Shown in pieces: positions 54,003 through 62,932 of a stretch of DNA of 64,000 bases (position 1 is the stretch's first letter; each line of letters starts with the position of its first letter). The notes under the pieces are model-generated. The model saw nothing but the letters and a program-made list of their open reading frames with translations. It searched no databases and was not told where the DNA came from. The DNA comes from Selenomonadales bacterium (GTDB lineage Bacteria; Bacillota; Negativicutes; Sporomusales; UBA7701): positions 1 to 64,000 of the forward strand of contig JAHDOI010000016.1 in the NCBI GenBank assembly GCA_018434945.1, given 5' to 3'. The position numbers and the translations under genes were made by a program.

Positions 54003-54177
54003 GGGGCGTTCAGAAGCCCCCATATGCTAGGCAGACCGGATAAGCAGACACACAACGCTTTAGCGTTGATGTGGCCGCTTATACCCGAAAGGGTGCGAGC
54101 GCTTGCTAGCGTACTCGGTGGTACGCTAGCAAGCGCTCTGAGGAGCAACAACGCAGATGGGGGCTTATCAACGCCCC
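54003..54177 (+). repeat. Structured intergenic repeat, copy 7 (cassette A)
   Basis: Outer stem GGGGCGTT/AACGCCCC, motif CATATGC/GCAGATG (only one mismatch), cassette A as in copy 6 and apical stem GAGCGCTTGC/GCAAGCGCTC. 175 bp, 11 bp behind ftsZ. Confidence 0.85.
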
Positions 54178-54188
54178 CATCGTAAAGG

Positions 54189-55223
54189 CTACTTTCTCAT
54201 CCAGGTGGGGATTTCGAGGTCCCCCCGCTTAAACGGCTCAACAATCGTGTCGCCTTTGAGGCGGATGGTTTTGGCGTCGAAGCCGGTGGCGATGACGGTG
54301 ACTCTTACCTGGTCTTCGCAGGTTTCGTCGATGACGGCGCCAAAGATGATGTTGGCTTCGGGGTCGGCGGCGCGGGCGATGATCTCGGCGGCTTCGTTGA
54401 TTTCGAAGAGGCCGAGGCTTGTGCCGCCGGTGATGTTGAGGAGGACGCCTTTGGCGCCTTCGATGGAGGTTTCGAGGAGGGGGCTTTTGATGGCGGCTTC
54501 GGCGGCCGCTACGGCCCGGTTGTCGCCGCTGCCGACGCCGATGCCCATGAGGGCGGAGCCGGTTTCCTGCATGATGGTTTTGACGTCGGCGAAGTCGAGG
54601 TTGATGAGGCCGGGAACGGCGATGAGGTCGGATATGCCCTGGACGCCTTGGCGGAGAACGTCGTCGGCGATCCGGAAAGCCTCGACGATGGAGGTGCGCT
54701 TATCCACGACTTGCATGAGGCGGTCGTTGGGGATGGTGATGAGGGTGTCGACCGCTTCTTTGAGTTTGGCGATGCCACGTTCGGCCTGGCTCTGACGACG
54801 GCGGCCCTCGAAGCCGAAGGGTCTGGTGACGACGCCGACGGTGAGGGCGCCGACTTCTTTGGCGCATTCGGCCACTACGGGCGCGGCGCCTGTGCCGGTG
54901 CCACCGCCCATGCCGGCGGTGATGAAGATCATATCGGCGCCTTTGAGGGCTTTGAGAAGTTCGTCGCGGCTTTCCTGGGCCGCTTTTTCACCGACTTCGG
55001 GGTTGGCTCCCGCGCCGAGGCCTTTGGTCAGCTTCTCGCCGATCTGGATACGGTAGGGGGCCTGGGACAAGAGGAGCGCCTGGGCGTCGGTGTTGACGGA
55101 GATGAACTCCACTCCCTGCAGCCCGGCGGCAATCATGCGGTTTACGGCGTTGTTGCCGCCGCCGCCGACACCGATGACTTTTATCGCCGCAAATTGGTCA
55201 AGATCCATGTCAAATTCAAGCAT
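54189..55223 (-). CDS. ftsZ: Cell division protein FtsZ
   Basis: 344 residues from ATG 55223 (AAGGAGG 11 nt upstream; a TTG at 55229 is also possible). GTP-binding motifs [18 protein letters not shown] and [12 protein letters not shown]; synergy loop [11 protein letters not shown]. The C-terminal peptide ends [12 protein letters not shown], the site for FtsA binding. It forms the division ring. Confidence 0.98.
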   Translation of the reverse strand: MLEFDMDLDQFAAIKVIGVGGGGNNAVNRMIAAGLQGVEFISVNTDAQALLLSQAPYRIQIGEKLTKGLGAGANPEVGEKAAQESRDELLKALKGADMIFITAGMGGGTGTGAAPVVAECAKEVGALTVGVVTRPFGFEGRRRQSQAERGIAKLKEAVDTLITIPNDRLMQVVDKRTSIVEAFRIADDVLRQGVQGISDLIAVPGLINLDFADVKTIMQETGSALMGIGVGSGDNRAVAAAEAAIKSPLLETSIEGAKGVLLNITGGTSLGLFEINEAAEIIARAADPEANIIFGAVIDETCEDQVRVTVIATGFDAKTIRLKGDTIVEPFKRGDLEIPTWMRK

Positions 55224-55260
55224 GAACAAAACTTCCTCCTTGTTACCTCGAGTGTCGGGA

Positions 55261-56433
55261 CTATAAAAGTTTTTTGAGCTTTCTGAAGAAGGATTTGACG
55301 GGGCCGCCGGCTTGTTCGCAGGGGGCGAGGCGGGCGGCGTATTCTACCAAACCGTAGCAGGCGGTGTTGGCCGGATGGGAATATTCGGCCGCGAGGCCGG
55401 CGCCCGGACGGGCGAGTTTGACTGGCAGGGCGAAGATTTTTTCCGTCCATTCGCCGACGCTGGGAAGAAGCGAGGTCCCGCCTGTGAGGAGGACTTTGTC
55501 CGCTCCGTAGCGGCTGAGGGCCGGTTCGACGTAGGCGTGGAGCAGGGAGACGATTTCTTCGACCCGGCTTTCGACGATTTTATGGAGGAAGTCGTAGTCG
55601 ACTTGTTTGTCGGTGGTGCCGAAGTCGTTGCAGTCGAGAACGAGTCCGCGGCCGCATAGGTCGCGGTCGAGTTTGGCGTAGTAGCGTTTGATCTCTTCGG
55701 CGTGGAGTCTGTCGATGCCGAGGCCATGCATTATGTCGCCGGTGATGTAGTCGCCGCCGAGCGGCAAAGAGGCCGTCAGGACGGGTTTGCCGCCGCAGTG
55801 GAGAGCAAGGTCGGTGAGGCCGGCGCCGATGTCGATTACGAGGCAGGAGGCGCTGTCGGCGGTGACGGCCGCGCCAACGACGACGTTGGCGAAGATGTCG
55901 GCGGTTTCGAGGCCCCGGGCCTCGAGGGCGGCGGTGATTTCGGCGACCAAGGCGCCGGGCAGGCTGACGATGTGGGCTTCGACTTCGAGGCGCTTGCCGC
56001 TTTTCCCCAGCGGCGCCTCGGTTAGCGGCTGGCCGTCCAGCCAGTAGGCGATGGGCATGACATGGAGGATACGGTGGTCGTCGGGCACGGTTACGATGGT
56101 TGCGGCGCGACAGGCGCGCTCGATGTCGGCGCCGGTGGCCATGCCCGCAGAGGGCGAGACGCTGCCGATGCCGTTCTGGGAGGTAAGGTCGATGCCGCCG
56201 ATGCCCAGATGTACCGGGCCGAGGGGTATTTCCGCGACCATGACGGCGCAGTCGACCGCTTCGCGGACGGCGGCGGCCAGTGCGGCGGCGTCTGTCACGG
56301 CGCCTTTGACCAGGCCGGCGCCGGCTACGGTTCCGCTGCCGAGTACATTCGTCCGGCCGTTGTGTTTCGTGGCAGCCAATACCTTTACGGCACTGGTGCC
56401 GATATCAACCCCTAGTATGTATTTGCCGGCCAT
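55261..56433 (-). CDS. ftsA: Cell division protein FtsA
   Basis: 390 residues. Actin fold: phosphate-1 [12 protein letters not shown], 1C domain around 85-165, phosphate-2 [13 protein letters not shown], adenosine motif [11 protein letters not shown]. The C-terminal amphipathic helix [12 protein letters not shown] targets the membrane. It anchors FtsZ. 37 bp before ftsZ on the same strand. Confidence 0.95.
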   Translation of the reverse strand: MAGKYILGVDIGTSAVKVLAATKHNGRTNVLGSGTVAGAGLVKGAVTDAAALAAAVREAVDCAVMVAEIPLGPVHLGIGGIDLTSQNGIGSVSPSAGMATGADIERACRAATIVTVPDDHRILHVMPIAYWLDGQPLTEAPLGKSGKRLEVEAHIVSLPGALVAEITAALEARGLETADIFANVVVGAAVTADSASCLVIDIGAGLTDLALHCGGKPVLTASLPLGGDYITGDIMHGLGIDRLHAEEIKRYYAKLDRDLCGRGLVLDCNDFGTTDKQVDYDFLHKIVESRVEEIVSLLHAYVEPALSRYGADKVLLTGGTSLLPSVGEWTEKIFALPVKLARPGAGLAAEYSHPANTACYGLVEYAARLAPCEQAGGPVKSFFRKLKKLL

Positions 56434-56594
56434 ACCCGTACCTCTGTAGCATATATTGTGGTTCCCTTTCAGTTATGTTTCAACATGTTTAGCGTTTTCC
56501 CTTTTTTGGGCAAAAAAAAATTGTAAACTTGTTCACAAGTTATGAAAATACGTTGCTACAGCTCCCCTACTCTCTCCGTTCCCCGAAATGGAAA

Positions 56595-56716
56595 GCGGCC
56601 GTTCAGAACCGTCCAGATGCAAGGCGGACCGAGCATGCGACGCGACGCGTACTCGAACGTACGCTAGCTAGCACGCGCAGGGCCAACACAGCAGATGGGC
56701 GGTTATCAACGGCCGC
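56595..56716 (+). repeat. Structured intergenic repeat, copy 8
   Basis: Outer stem GCGGCCGTT/AACGGCCGC, CCAGATGC/GCAGATGG motif, apical region with GCGTAC...GTACGC. The second arm of the inner stem is changed (GCACGCGCAGGGCC). 122 bp, 5 bp behind the small basic protein gene. Confidence 0.82.
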
Positions 56717-56721
56717 CAATG

Positions 56722-57051
56722 TTATTTTTTAAGAAAGTATCTACGGATGATTGCGAGGTTTTGGAAGATCCTCAGCCCAAACGCCAGCAGCGCAACATAG
56801 TAAAGGTCGATGCCAAGGCGTTCGCCGATGTAGACGAGGCCGGCGGCGAGAAGGGCGTTGGTGAAGAAGCCGGTGATGAAGACGGTGTTGTCGAATTTTT
56901 CTTCGATGCCGGCGCGAAGGCCGCCGAAGACGGAGTCGAGGGAGGCCAGGAGGGCGACGGACATGAATTTGGCGTAGGCGATCGGAACGCTGATGGGGAA
57001 GGCGACGCCGATGATGATGCCGAGGAGCAGGCCGGCGATTGGCAGGATCAT
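56722..57051 (-). CDS. Small basic family membrane protein (DUF1290)
   Basis: 109 residues, three helices, starting ILPIAGLLLGIIIGVAFPI and ending with basic RRYFLKK. Members are found between divIB/DUF881 and ftsA in many Firmicutes. The role in division is not established. Its ATG overlaps the DUF881 stop. Confidence 0.88.
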   Translation of the reverse strand: MILPIAGLLLGIIIGVAFPISVPIAYAKFMSVALLASLDSVFGGLRAGIEEKFDNTVFITGFFTNALLAAGLVYIGERLGIDLYYVALLAFGLRIFQNLAIIRRYFLKK

Positions 57052-57749
57052 TGTTTCTTGGCCTCCTCTTCCGGTTTGGCGTACTGGAAGGTTATGGCGC
57101 CTTTGTAGGCCGGTATTTTCACAGTTTCCGGGCGTTTGATGGTGACCTGGATGCCCCAGAACTGGAGGGTTTCGACGACACCGCCCCGCAGTTTGAGGGA
57201 GCTTTCGAGGGTCTGGGGCTCGCCGATGGCGCTTATTTCGTAGGGCGGCGAGTAGCGGGTGTTGTTGACCGACAGGGTGGGCCCGGCGCAGCGGATTTCG
57301 GAGCTGGCGATGAGACGCTGGCCGTTGATGGATATGGCTTCGGCGCCGGCGGCCCTCAGCTCGTTGATGACTTTGAGGATGTCGTCGTCGTGGATGAGGT
57401 AGAGGTTGGGGTTTTCCCCCGGTTTTGTGGGACGCTTGCTGTCGTCGATGCTGACGATTATCCCCGGACCTTGCAGCGGTACGAGCCCGGCTTTTATTTT
57501 GACTTGCTGGAGTTCGCGGTTGTAGGTTTCGCTGCTCGTTGAGCTGCGCAGGGCATGGACCTCGCTGAGGAGGGCCTCACGCTCTTTTTCGACTTTGCTG
57601 AGCTGCTGGGAGAGATCCTCGATGCGCTGAAAGGGCACAGAGGCCTTGATGTCCTGGGTGGTCCGAAACTGGACGGCCAGCATGACGCCGAGGACGACGC
57701 ATACCGCTGCTATGGCTACCTGGCCCTGTTTGATGGGCAATTTGCTCAC
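57048..57749 (-). CDS. DUF881 family protein
   Basis: 233 residues. One N-terminal helix (VAIAAVCVVLGVMLAVQF), a coiled coil (about 40-75), then the DUF881 domain (GPGIIVSIDDSKRP; DDILKVINELRAAGAEAISING, cited in parts: DDILKVINEL, GAEAISINGQRL). Extracytoplasmic by topology. Overlaps divIB and DUF1290 genes by 4 bp each. Confidence 0.88.
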   Translation of the reverse strand: MSKLPIKQGQVAIAAVCVVLGVMLAVQFRTTQDIKASVPFQRIEDLSQQLSKVEKEREALLSEVHALRSSTSSETYNRELQQVKIKAGLVPLQGPGIIVSIDDSKRPTKPGENPNLYLIHDDDILKVINELRAAGAEAISINGQRLIASSEIRCAGPTLSVNNTRYSPPYEISAIGEPQTLESSLKLRGGVVETLQFWGIQVTIKRPETVKIPAYKGAITFQYAKPEEEAKKQ

Positions 57750-58516
57750 TCCTTGCGCGAGGACTGCTTGAATTTGATGTATGGCGAGGCGTAGTTGAGA
57801 TCAATATATTCGATCGCGCCTTTTTTATTGCCGACTTCCCGGAGGATGTCGCCGGTGAGCCTGGCTTTTTCGGCCAGCCTGTCGGGGGGACCGATGCGGA
57901 TGGTGACAGTCTGGACGGTGTAGGCTATCAGGTCGCCGGCCGAGCGGATGTTGATTTCGGACAGCTGGCCGAGGGTGGCTTCGTCAAGTTCGGCGAGGTA
58001 GGACAGGACGTTTTGGACGGTGGGGGTGTCGATTTTGTCGCCGATGTAGATGTTGCCGAGGCGGACGCCGGTGATGATGGGGACGTCGACTTTTTTGATG
58101 TTTTTGACGGCCGCCATTACCACTCCCTGCTTGTCCAGCTGGACGAAGCCGTAGGAGCAGGCTGCCCAGGCGACGGGCTGGCGCTCGCTGACGGCGATGA
58201 CGATGGTAGCGGGAAAGCGCCTGGCGACTTCGGCCTCGTCGATCCTGAGGTCGCGGAGGAGTCTGGTTTTAATGGTCGAGGTGCTGAGGCGGAAGATGTT
58301 GACCTCGGCGGGGATGCCGGCGATGCCGAATACGTCTTCGGTGGCGATGTATTTGTTGCCTTCGACGACTACGGCGCCGACGGCGAAGTAGGCGGAGTTG
58401 ATGAAGAGAAAGGCGGCGACGATGACGGCAAGGGCCATCAGCAGCAAAGCCGGTTTCTTGCCAGGAGGCTTCCTTACGGGACGCTGGCCGGCTTGTCCCT
58501 CTTCCCTTGTTTCCAT
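57746..58516 (-). CDS. ftsQ: Cell division protein FtsQ/DivIB
   Basis: 256 residues. Basic cytoplasmic tail, one helix (LLLMALAVIVAAFLFINSAY), POTRA domain (AVGAVVVEGNKYIATEDVFG) and the beta domain with VSERQPVAW and DKQGVVMA. It is a scaffold of the divisome. The FtsL partner is not in the window. Confidence 0.92.
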   Translation of the reverse strand: METREEGQAGQRPVRKPPGKKPALLLMALAVIVAAFLFINSAYFAVGAVVVEGNKYIATEDVFGIAGIPAEVNIFRLSTSTIKTRLLRDLRIDEAEVARRFPATIVIAVSERQPVAWAACSYGFVQLDKQGVVMAAVKNIKKVDVPIITGVRLGNIYIGDKIDTPTVQNVLSYLAELDEATLGQLSEINIRSAGDLIAYTVQTVTIRIGPPDRLAEKARLTGDILREVGNKKGAIEYIDLNYASPYIKFKQSSRKE

Positions 58517-58623
58517 GCAATCCTCTCCCGGGTCAAGGTGTTATTTAGTAATTATACACTATGAGGCCTGGTATTGAAATATGGAAAATGGTAGAGTTGC
58601 GTGCGCGTCTTCATAAATAACGA

Positions 58624-58850
58624 GCGGCCGTTCAGAAGGCCCCAGATGCAAGGCGCACCGGAGGATGGCCCGCGACGACGGTCCCGGATGGGCCTAGTGC
58701 CGGGCGCGCCATGGATGGCATAGCGCCCGGCCGGCGTACTTGGTTGCGTACGTCGAGTGGGCCCTCCGAGGAGCAAGTGCGCAAGTTCTTGGCGCTTCAG
58801 CGCCTAGAACTGCGGCCTACCCCCTGCGGGTGCGCAGCAGATGGGGCCGG
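58624..58850 (+). repeat. Structured intergenic repeat, copy 9 (cassette B, right arm lost)
   Basis: Starts GCGGCCGTTCAGAA like copies 1, 4 and 8, carries cassette B at about 58775-58842 and an extra hairpin GCCGGGCGC/GCGCCCGGC (about 58701-58731). The expected TTATCAACGGCCGC is missing after GCAGATGGGGCC; copy 10 begins 8 bp later. Confidence 0.8.
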
Positions 58851-58858
58851 AATGGCAA

Positions 58859-58983
58859 AAGACTGTCTAAAAAGCTCCAGATGCAAGGCGCCCCGGAGGA
58901 GCGCGCCGCGACGCGTACTTGGTTGCGTACGCTAGCAAGCGCTCCGAGGAGCAACGCCGCAGATGGACTTTTTAGGCAGTCTT
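58859..58983 (+). repeat. Structured intergenic repeat, copy 10 (alternative outer stem)
   Basis: Keeps the CCAGATGC/GCAGATGG core and GGAGCGC/GCGCTCC apical stem, but the outer stem is AAGACTG-CTAAAAAG/CTTTTTAG-CAGTCTT, unrelated in sequence to other copies yet still paired. 4 bp behind ddl. The remaining sequence 58517-58623 shows no gene. Confidence 0.82.
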
Positions 58984-58987
58984 CCCG

Positions 58988-59914
58988 TTAGGCCATTAAC
59001 AAGATTTTTTCGCAGAGGTCGGGGAAACTTATCCCCGCCGCCGCCGCCGCTTTCGGCACGAGGCTGGTGGCTGTCATGCCGGGGATGGTGTTGACTTCGA
59101 GGACGTATGGTTTGCCGTCCGCGTCCAGCATGACGTCGACGCGGCCGATGCCGCGGCAGCCGAGGAGGGTGAAGGCGGCGAGCGCCTCGGTCTGGACGGC
59201 CCGGGTGGCGTCTTGGCTGAGGGGGGCGGGGCAGCGATATTCGGTGGCGCCTTTGGTGTATTTGGAGGTGTAGTCGTAGCGGCCGGAGTGGGGGACGATT
59301 TCGATGACAGGCAGGGCTTCGGGGTCGTCGGCGCCGAGGATGGCGACGGTGAGCTCGCGGCCTTTGATGAATTTTTCGATGAGGACGTGGTCGTCGTAGC
59401 GGAAGGCGGTGTCGAGCGCTTCGGCGAGGGCGGCTTCGGCTTCGACGATGGTGACGCCGATGCTCGAACCCTGGGCGGCCGGTTTGACGACGACCGGCAG
59501 GCCGAAGGCGGCGACGATTTCCCGGGCAAGCGGCGCCGTTTTCGCCTGGGCGGCGGTGTAGAGCCGCGAGGCGGGGGTGCTGATGCCGGCCTGGAGGAAG
59601 AGGCGTTTGGAGATGCCTTTGTCCATGGCGTTGGCGCTGGCCTGGACGCCGGAGCCGGTGTAGGGCAGGCCGAGGAGTTCCAGTGCGCCCTGGAGGAGGC
59701 CGTCTTCGCCGTATTTGCCGTGGACGGCGATGAATACTGCCTGGGCGCCGGCTTCGCGGAGCTGCTCGATGAATATTTTGGGTTCGAGGTCGATGCCGAC
59801 GGCGTCGTAGCCTTTTTCCTGCAGGGCGGCGAGGATGGCCCGGCCGGTGTTGAGCGAGACTTCCCGCTCGGCCGACGGCCCTCCCATGACGACGGCGATG
59901 CGCTTGTCTTTCAT
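58988..59914 (-). CDS. ddl: D-alanine--D-alanine ligase
   Basis: 308 residues. ATP-grasp fold: RIAVVMGGPSAEREVSLNTG at the N-terminus, HGKYGEDGLLQG, KPAAQGSSIGV, and the metal-binding LEVNTIPGMTATSL. Standard short bacterial length. Makes the dipeptide for peptidoglycan. Lies with murA, murC and ftsQ, the usual wall/division neighbourhood. Confidence 0.96.
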   Translation of the reverse strand: MKDKRIAVVMGGPSAEREVSLNTGRAILAALQEKGYDAVGIDLEPKIFIEQLREAGAQAVFIAVHGKYGEDGLLQGALELLGLPYTGSGVQASANAMDKGISKRLFLQAGISTPASRLYTAAQAKTAPLAREIVAAFGLPVVVKPAAQGSSIGVTIVEAEAALAEALDTAFRYDDHVLIEKFIKGRELTVAILGADDPEALPVIEIVPHSGRYDYTSKYTKGATEYRCPAPLSQDATRAVQTEALAAFTLLGCRGIGRVDVMLDADGKPYVLEVNTIPGMTATSLVPKAAAAAGISFPDLCEKILLMA

Positions 59915-59967
59915 TGTAAAGACCTCCAGTCGGAAACTTATGTATTATTTCTTTACGTATTCGGCGA

Positions 59968-60148
59968 GCGGGCGTTCAGAAGCCGCCAGATGCAAGGCGG
60001 CTCCGCCGGGCGCGCCGCGCCGCGTACTCGGCACGTACGTAAGCAAGCGCCCGGTGGAACAAGTGCGCCGTTCTTGGTGCCTCAGCACCTTAGAACGGCG
60101 GCCTACCCCTTGCGGGTGCGCCGCAGATGGTGGCTTATCAACGCCCGC
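59968..60148 (+). repeat. Structured intergenic repeat, copy 11 (cassette B variant)
   Basis: Outer stem GCGGGCGTT/AACGCCCGC, CCAGATGC/GCAGATGG motif. Cassette B with compensatory changes: GTTCTTGGTGC/GCACCTTAGAAC where copies 6 and 9 have GGCGC/GCGCC. 181 bp, touching the murA stop codon with no gap. Confidence 0.85.
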
Positions 60149-61399
60149 CTACGGGCTTCTACGAACTATCTTTGCGCCGATCTGTTGCAGCTTCTTTTCA
60201 AACGCCTCATATCCCCGGTCGATGTGGTATACCTGTTCTATTTCGCTGACGCCTTCGGCGGCGAGGGCGGCAAGGACGAGGGCCGCGCCGGCCCTGAGGT
60301 CGTGGGCGGCTACGATGGCGCCGGAGAGTCTGGGAACGCCCCGGATTACGGCGGTGCGTCCTTCGACTTTGATTTTGGCGCCCATGCGGCCGAGCTCGTC
60401 GACGTGTTTGAAACGGTTTTCGAAGATGGTTTCGGTGATGATGCTGGTGCCTTTGGCTAAGGTGAGCAGGGCGAGCATGGGGGCCTGGAGGTCGGTGGGG
60501 AAGCCGGGATAGGGCAGGGTTTTGATGTCGACGCCCCGCATTTCGCCGCCGCGTACGCGGACGCTTGTGCCGTTGGCGTCGATGCGGGCGCCGATTTCCT
60601 GCAGTTTGTCGATGACGGCGAAGAGGTGCTCGGGGATGATGTTGTCGACGACGATGTCGCCGCGGGTCAGGGCCCCGGCGATGAGGAAGGTGCCGGCTTC
60701 GATGCGGTCGGGGATGACGGTGTGCTCTGCCGGCGAGAGGCGTTCGACGCCCTGGATGCGGATGGTGTCGGTGCCGGCGCCGCTGATTTTGGCGCCCATC
60801 TTGTTGAGAAGGGTCTGGAGGTCGGCGACTTCGGGCTCGCGGGCGGCGTTGCGGATGATGGTGGTGCCGCTGGCTACGGCGGCGGCCATCATGGCGTTTT
60901 CGGTGGCGCCGACGCTGGGAAAGTCGAAGTGGATTTCGCCGCCGGTGAGGTGGACGGCTTCGGCGGCGATGAAGCCGCACCGGTCGTTGACGGTGGCGCC
61001 GATTTTCTCCAGGGCTTTGATGTGGAGGTTGATGGGCCGCGGCCCGATGGCGCAGCCGCCCGGAAAGGAGAGCCGCACCCGCCGGAAACGGCCCAGGAGA
61101 GGCCCCATGAGGAATACGGAGGCCCGCATTTCCCGCATGAGGTGTTCGGGTATTTCTTCTTTCGAGACGCCGGTGGTGTCGATGATGAGGGTGCCGTTTT
61201 CCCGGTGGATCTTGGCCCCCAGCAGGGTGAGGATGTCTTGCATCATGGTGATGTCCCGCAGGTGCGGGATGTTGTGCAGGACGCTTACGCCGGTGGAGAG
61301 CAGTGTTGCGGCCATCAGCGGCAAGGTGGCGTTTTTTGCGCCGTTAACTCTGATGTGGCCTGTTAATTGTACTTCTCCCGCGACGATAAATTTCTCCAT
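60149..61399 (-). CDS. murA: UDP-N-acetylglucosamine 1-carboxyvinyltransferase
   Basis: 416 residues from ATG 61399; the frame above it to 61444 is not family-like. K22-N23 in RVNGAKNATLPL and the reactive cysteine at about 116 in GGCAIGPRPIN are present, so fosfomycin sensitivity would be expected. RIEAGTFLIAGAL is also typical. First committed step of peptidoglycan synthesis. Confidence 0.96.
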   Translation of the reverse strand: MEKFIVAGEVQLTGHIRVNGAKNATLPLMAATLLSTGVSVLHNIPHLRDITMMQDILTLLGAKIHRENGTLIIDTTGVSKEEIPEHLMREMRASVFLMGPLLGRFRRVRLSFPGGCAIGPRPINLHIKALEKIGATVNDRCGFIAAEAVHLTGGEIHFDFPSVGATENAMMAAAVASGTTIIRNAAREPEVADLQTLLNKMGAKISGAGTDTIRIQGVERLSPAEHTVIPDRIEAGTFLIAGALTRGDIVVDNIIPEHLFAVIDKLQEIGARIDANGTSVRVRGGEMRGVDIKTLPYPGFPTDLQAPMLALLTLAKGTSIITETIFENRFKHVDELGRMGAKIKVEGRTAVIRGVPRLSGAIVAAHDLRAGAALVLAALAAEGVSEIEQVYHIDRGYEAFEKKLQQIGAKIVRRSP

Positions 61400-61471
61400 C
61401 GTCTTCCCTCCCCAGAAAAGTACAATCACCCCGCAATTATACAAATAAAACAGTCGGGTAATGGTCGTCGT

Positions 61472-62854
61472 TTAGTTGTTTTTATTGGCCAGCCGATCGA
61501 CGAGTTCTTCGCCGCTGAGGTATATGTTGCCCGCCCCCATGGTCATGACGAGGTCGCCCGGTTCGACGATTTCGGAGAGGTAGCGGGCGATGTTGGCTTT
61601 GTCGGCGATGTAGGTGACGGGTTTGCCGGTCTGGCGCTCGACTTCTTCTTTGAGGGTTTCGCCGTTTATGCCGGGTATGGGCGCTTCGCCGGCCGAGTAG
61701 ATGTCGGTGAGGATGAGGAGGTCGGCCCGGGTGAAGGCGCCGCCGAATTCCTGGCGGAGAAATTTTGTGCGGGTGTAGCGATGGGGCTGGAATACGCAGA
61801 TGAGGCGCTTGGGGTCGACGTCGCGCGCGGCTCCAAGGGTGGTTGCTATTTCGGTGGGGTGATGGGCGTAGTCGTCGACGACCCATACGCCGCCTACCCG
61901 CCCTTTGGTCTGGAAGCGGCGTTTTACGCCCTGGAAGTGGCCGAGACCGGCGGCGACCTGTTCGAAGGTGAGGCCGGCGTGGAGGCCGACGGCGACGGCG
62001 GCGAGGGAGTTGGCGACGTTGTGGCGGCCGGGGACGTTGATGACGATTGTGCCGAGCGGCCGGCCGCGGTGGCAGGCCAGGTAGGTGGTGGTCATGCCCC
62101 GGGTTTCGATGTTTTCGGCGGTGTAGTCGGCTTCGCCGTCGAGGGCGTAGGAGATGTATCGGCGGCCGCAGCGGGCGGCGATGTCGCGGACGTGGTGGTT
62201 GTCGAAGCAGAGGACGGCGAGGCCGCCATCCGCGGGCAGTTTTTCGAGGAAGGCGGTAAAGGCGGCCAGTATGTTGTCCATGGTGCCGTAATGGTCCATG
62301 TGGTCGTTTTCGATGTTGGTGACGACGGCGACTTCGGGGTTTAGCTTGAGGAAGGAGGCGTCGCTTTCGTCGGCTTCGGCGACGAGCCATTCGCCGCCGC
62401 CCAGTTTGGCGTTGCCGTTGAGGTAGTCGATGTCGCCGCCGATGATGATGGTGGGGTCGAGGCCGGATTTTTCGAGCATGAGGGCGATCATGGAGGTGGT
62501 GGTGGTCTTGCCGTGGGCGCCGGCAACGGCGATGCCGCGCCGCTCGTCCATGAGGGCGGCGACCATTTCGGAACGGTGGTATATGGGCAGGCCCTTCGCC
62601 TTGGCGGCGGCGATTTCGGGGTTGCTGCCGGCGATGGCGGTGGATACGACGATGGCTTCGGCGCCGTCGATGTTGGCGGCGTCGTGGCCGATGATTATTT
62701 TGGCTCCGAGTTGCTGGAGCCTATGTATGGTTTCTGATTTGGCGATGTCGGAGCCGCTGACGGCGTGGCCCTTGGCCAAGAGAACTTTGGCGATGGCGCT
62801 CATTCCCGCGCCGCCTATGCCGACGAAGTGGATGTTTTTGAGGTTGTCGAGCAA
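61472..62854 (-). CDS. murC: UDP-N-acetylmuramate--L-alanine ligase
   Basis: 460 residues from TTG 62854 (AAGGGGAG upstream); the frame reaches 62896 without site. FVGIGGAGMSAIA, ATP loop VAGAHGKTTTTSMIA, DEYDA-like DESD, and VWVVDDYAHHPTEI are Mur ligase hallmarks for MurC. Adds L-Ala to UDP-MurNAc. No murB follows between murC and murA, so that enzyme is elsewhere. Confidence 0.95.
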   Translation of the reverse strand: MLDNLKNIHFVGIGGAGMSAIAKVLLAKGHAVSGSDIAKSETIHRLQQLGAKIIIGHDAANIDGAEAIVVSTAIAGSNPEIAAAKAKGLPIYHRSEMVAALMDERRGIAVAGAHGKTTTTSMIALMLEKSGLDPTIIIGGDIDYLNGNAKLGGGEWLVAEADESDASFLKLNPEVAVVTNIENDHMDHYGTMDNILAAFTAFLEKLPADGGLAVLCFDNHHVRDIAARCGRRYISYALDGEADYTAENIETRGMTTTYLACHRGRPLGTIVINVPGRHNVANSLAAVAVGLHAGLTFEQVAAGLGHFQGVKRRFQTKGRVGGVWVVDDYAHHPTEIATTLGAARDVDPKRLICVFQPHRYTRTKFLRQEFGGAFTRADLLILTDIYSAGEAPIPGINGETLKEEVERQTGKPVTYIADKANIARYLSEIVEPGDLVMTMGAGNIYLSGEELVDRLANKNN

Positions 62855-62932
62855 CGGAGTACTCCCCTTTCCTGCCTGACGGCGCCTCCAGCGCAATGTT
62901 ATTGTATGCGGGGGGCGGTGGTGGTGTGAATT

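Noticed and set aside
22354-60148. CRISPR array or CRISPR-like origin for the repeats
   Set aside because: Copies are kilobases apart, with no regular spacers and no cas genes; they are palindromic structured units, not direct repeats.
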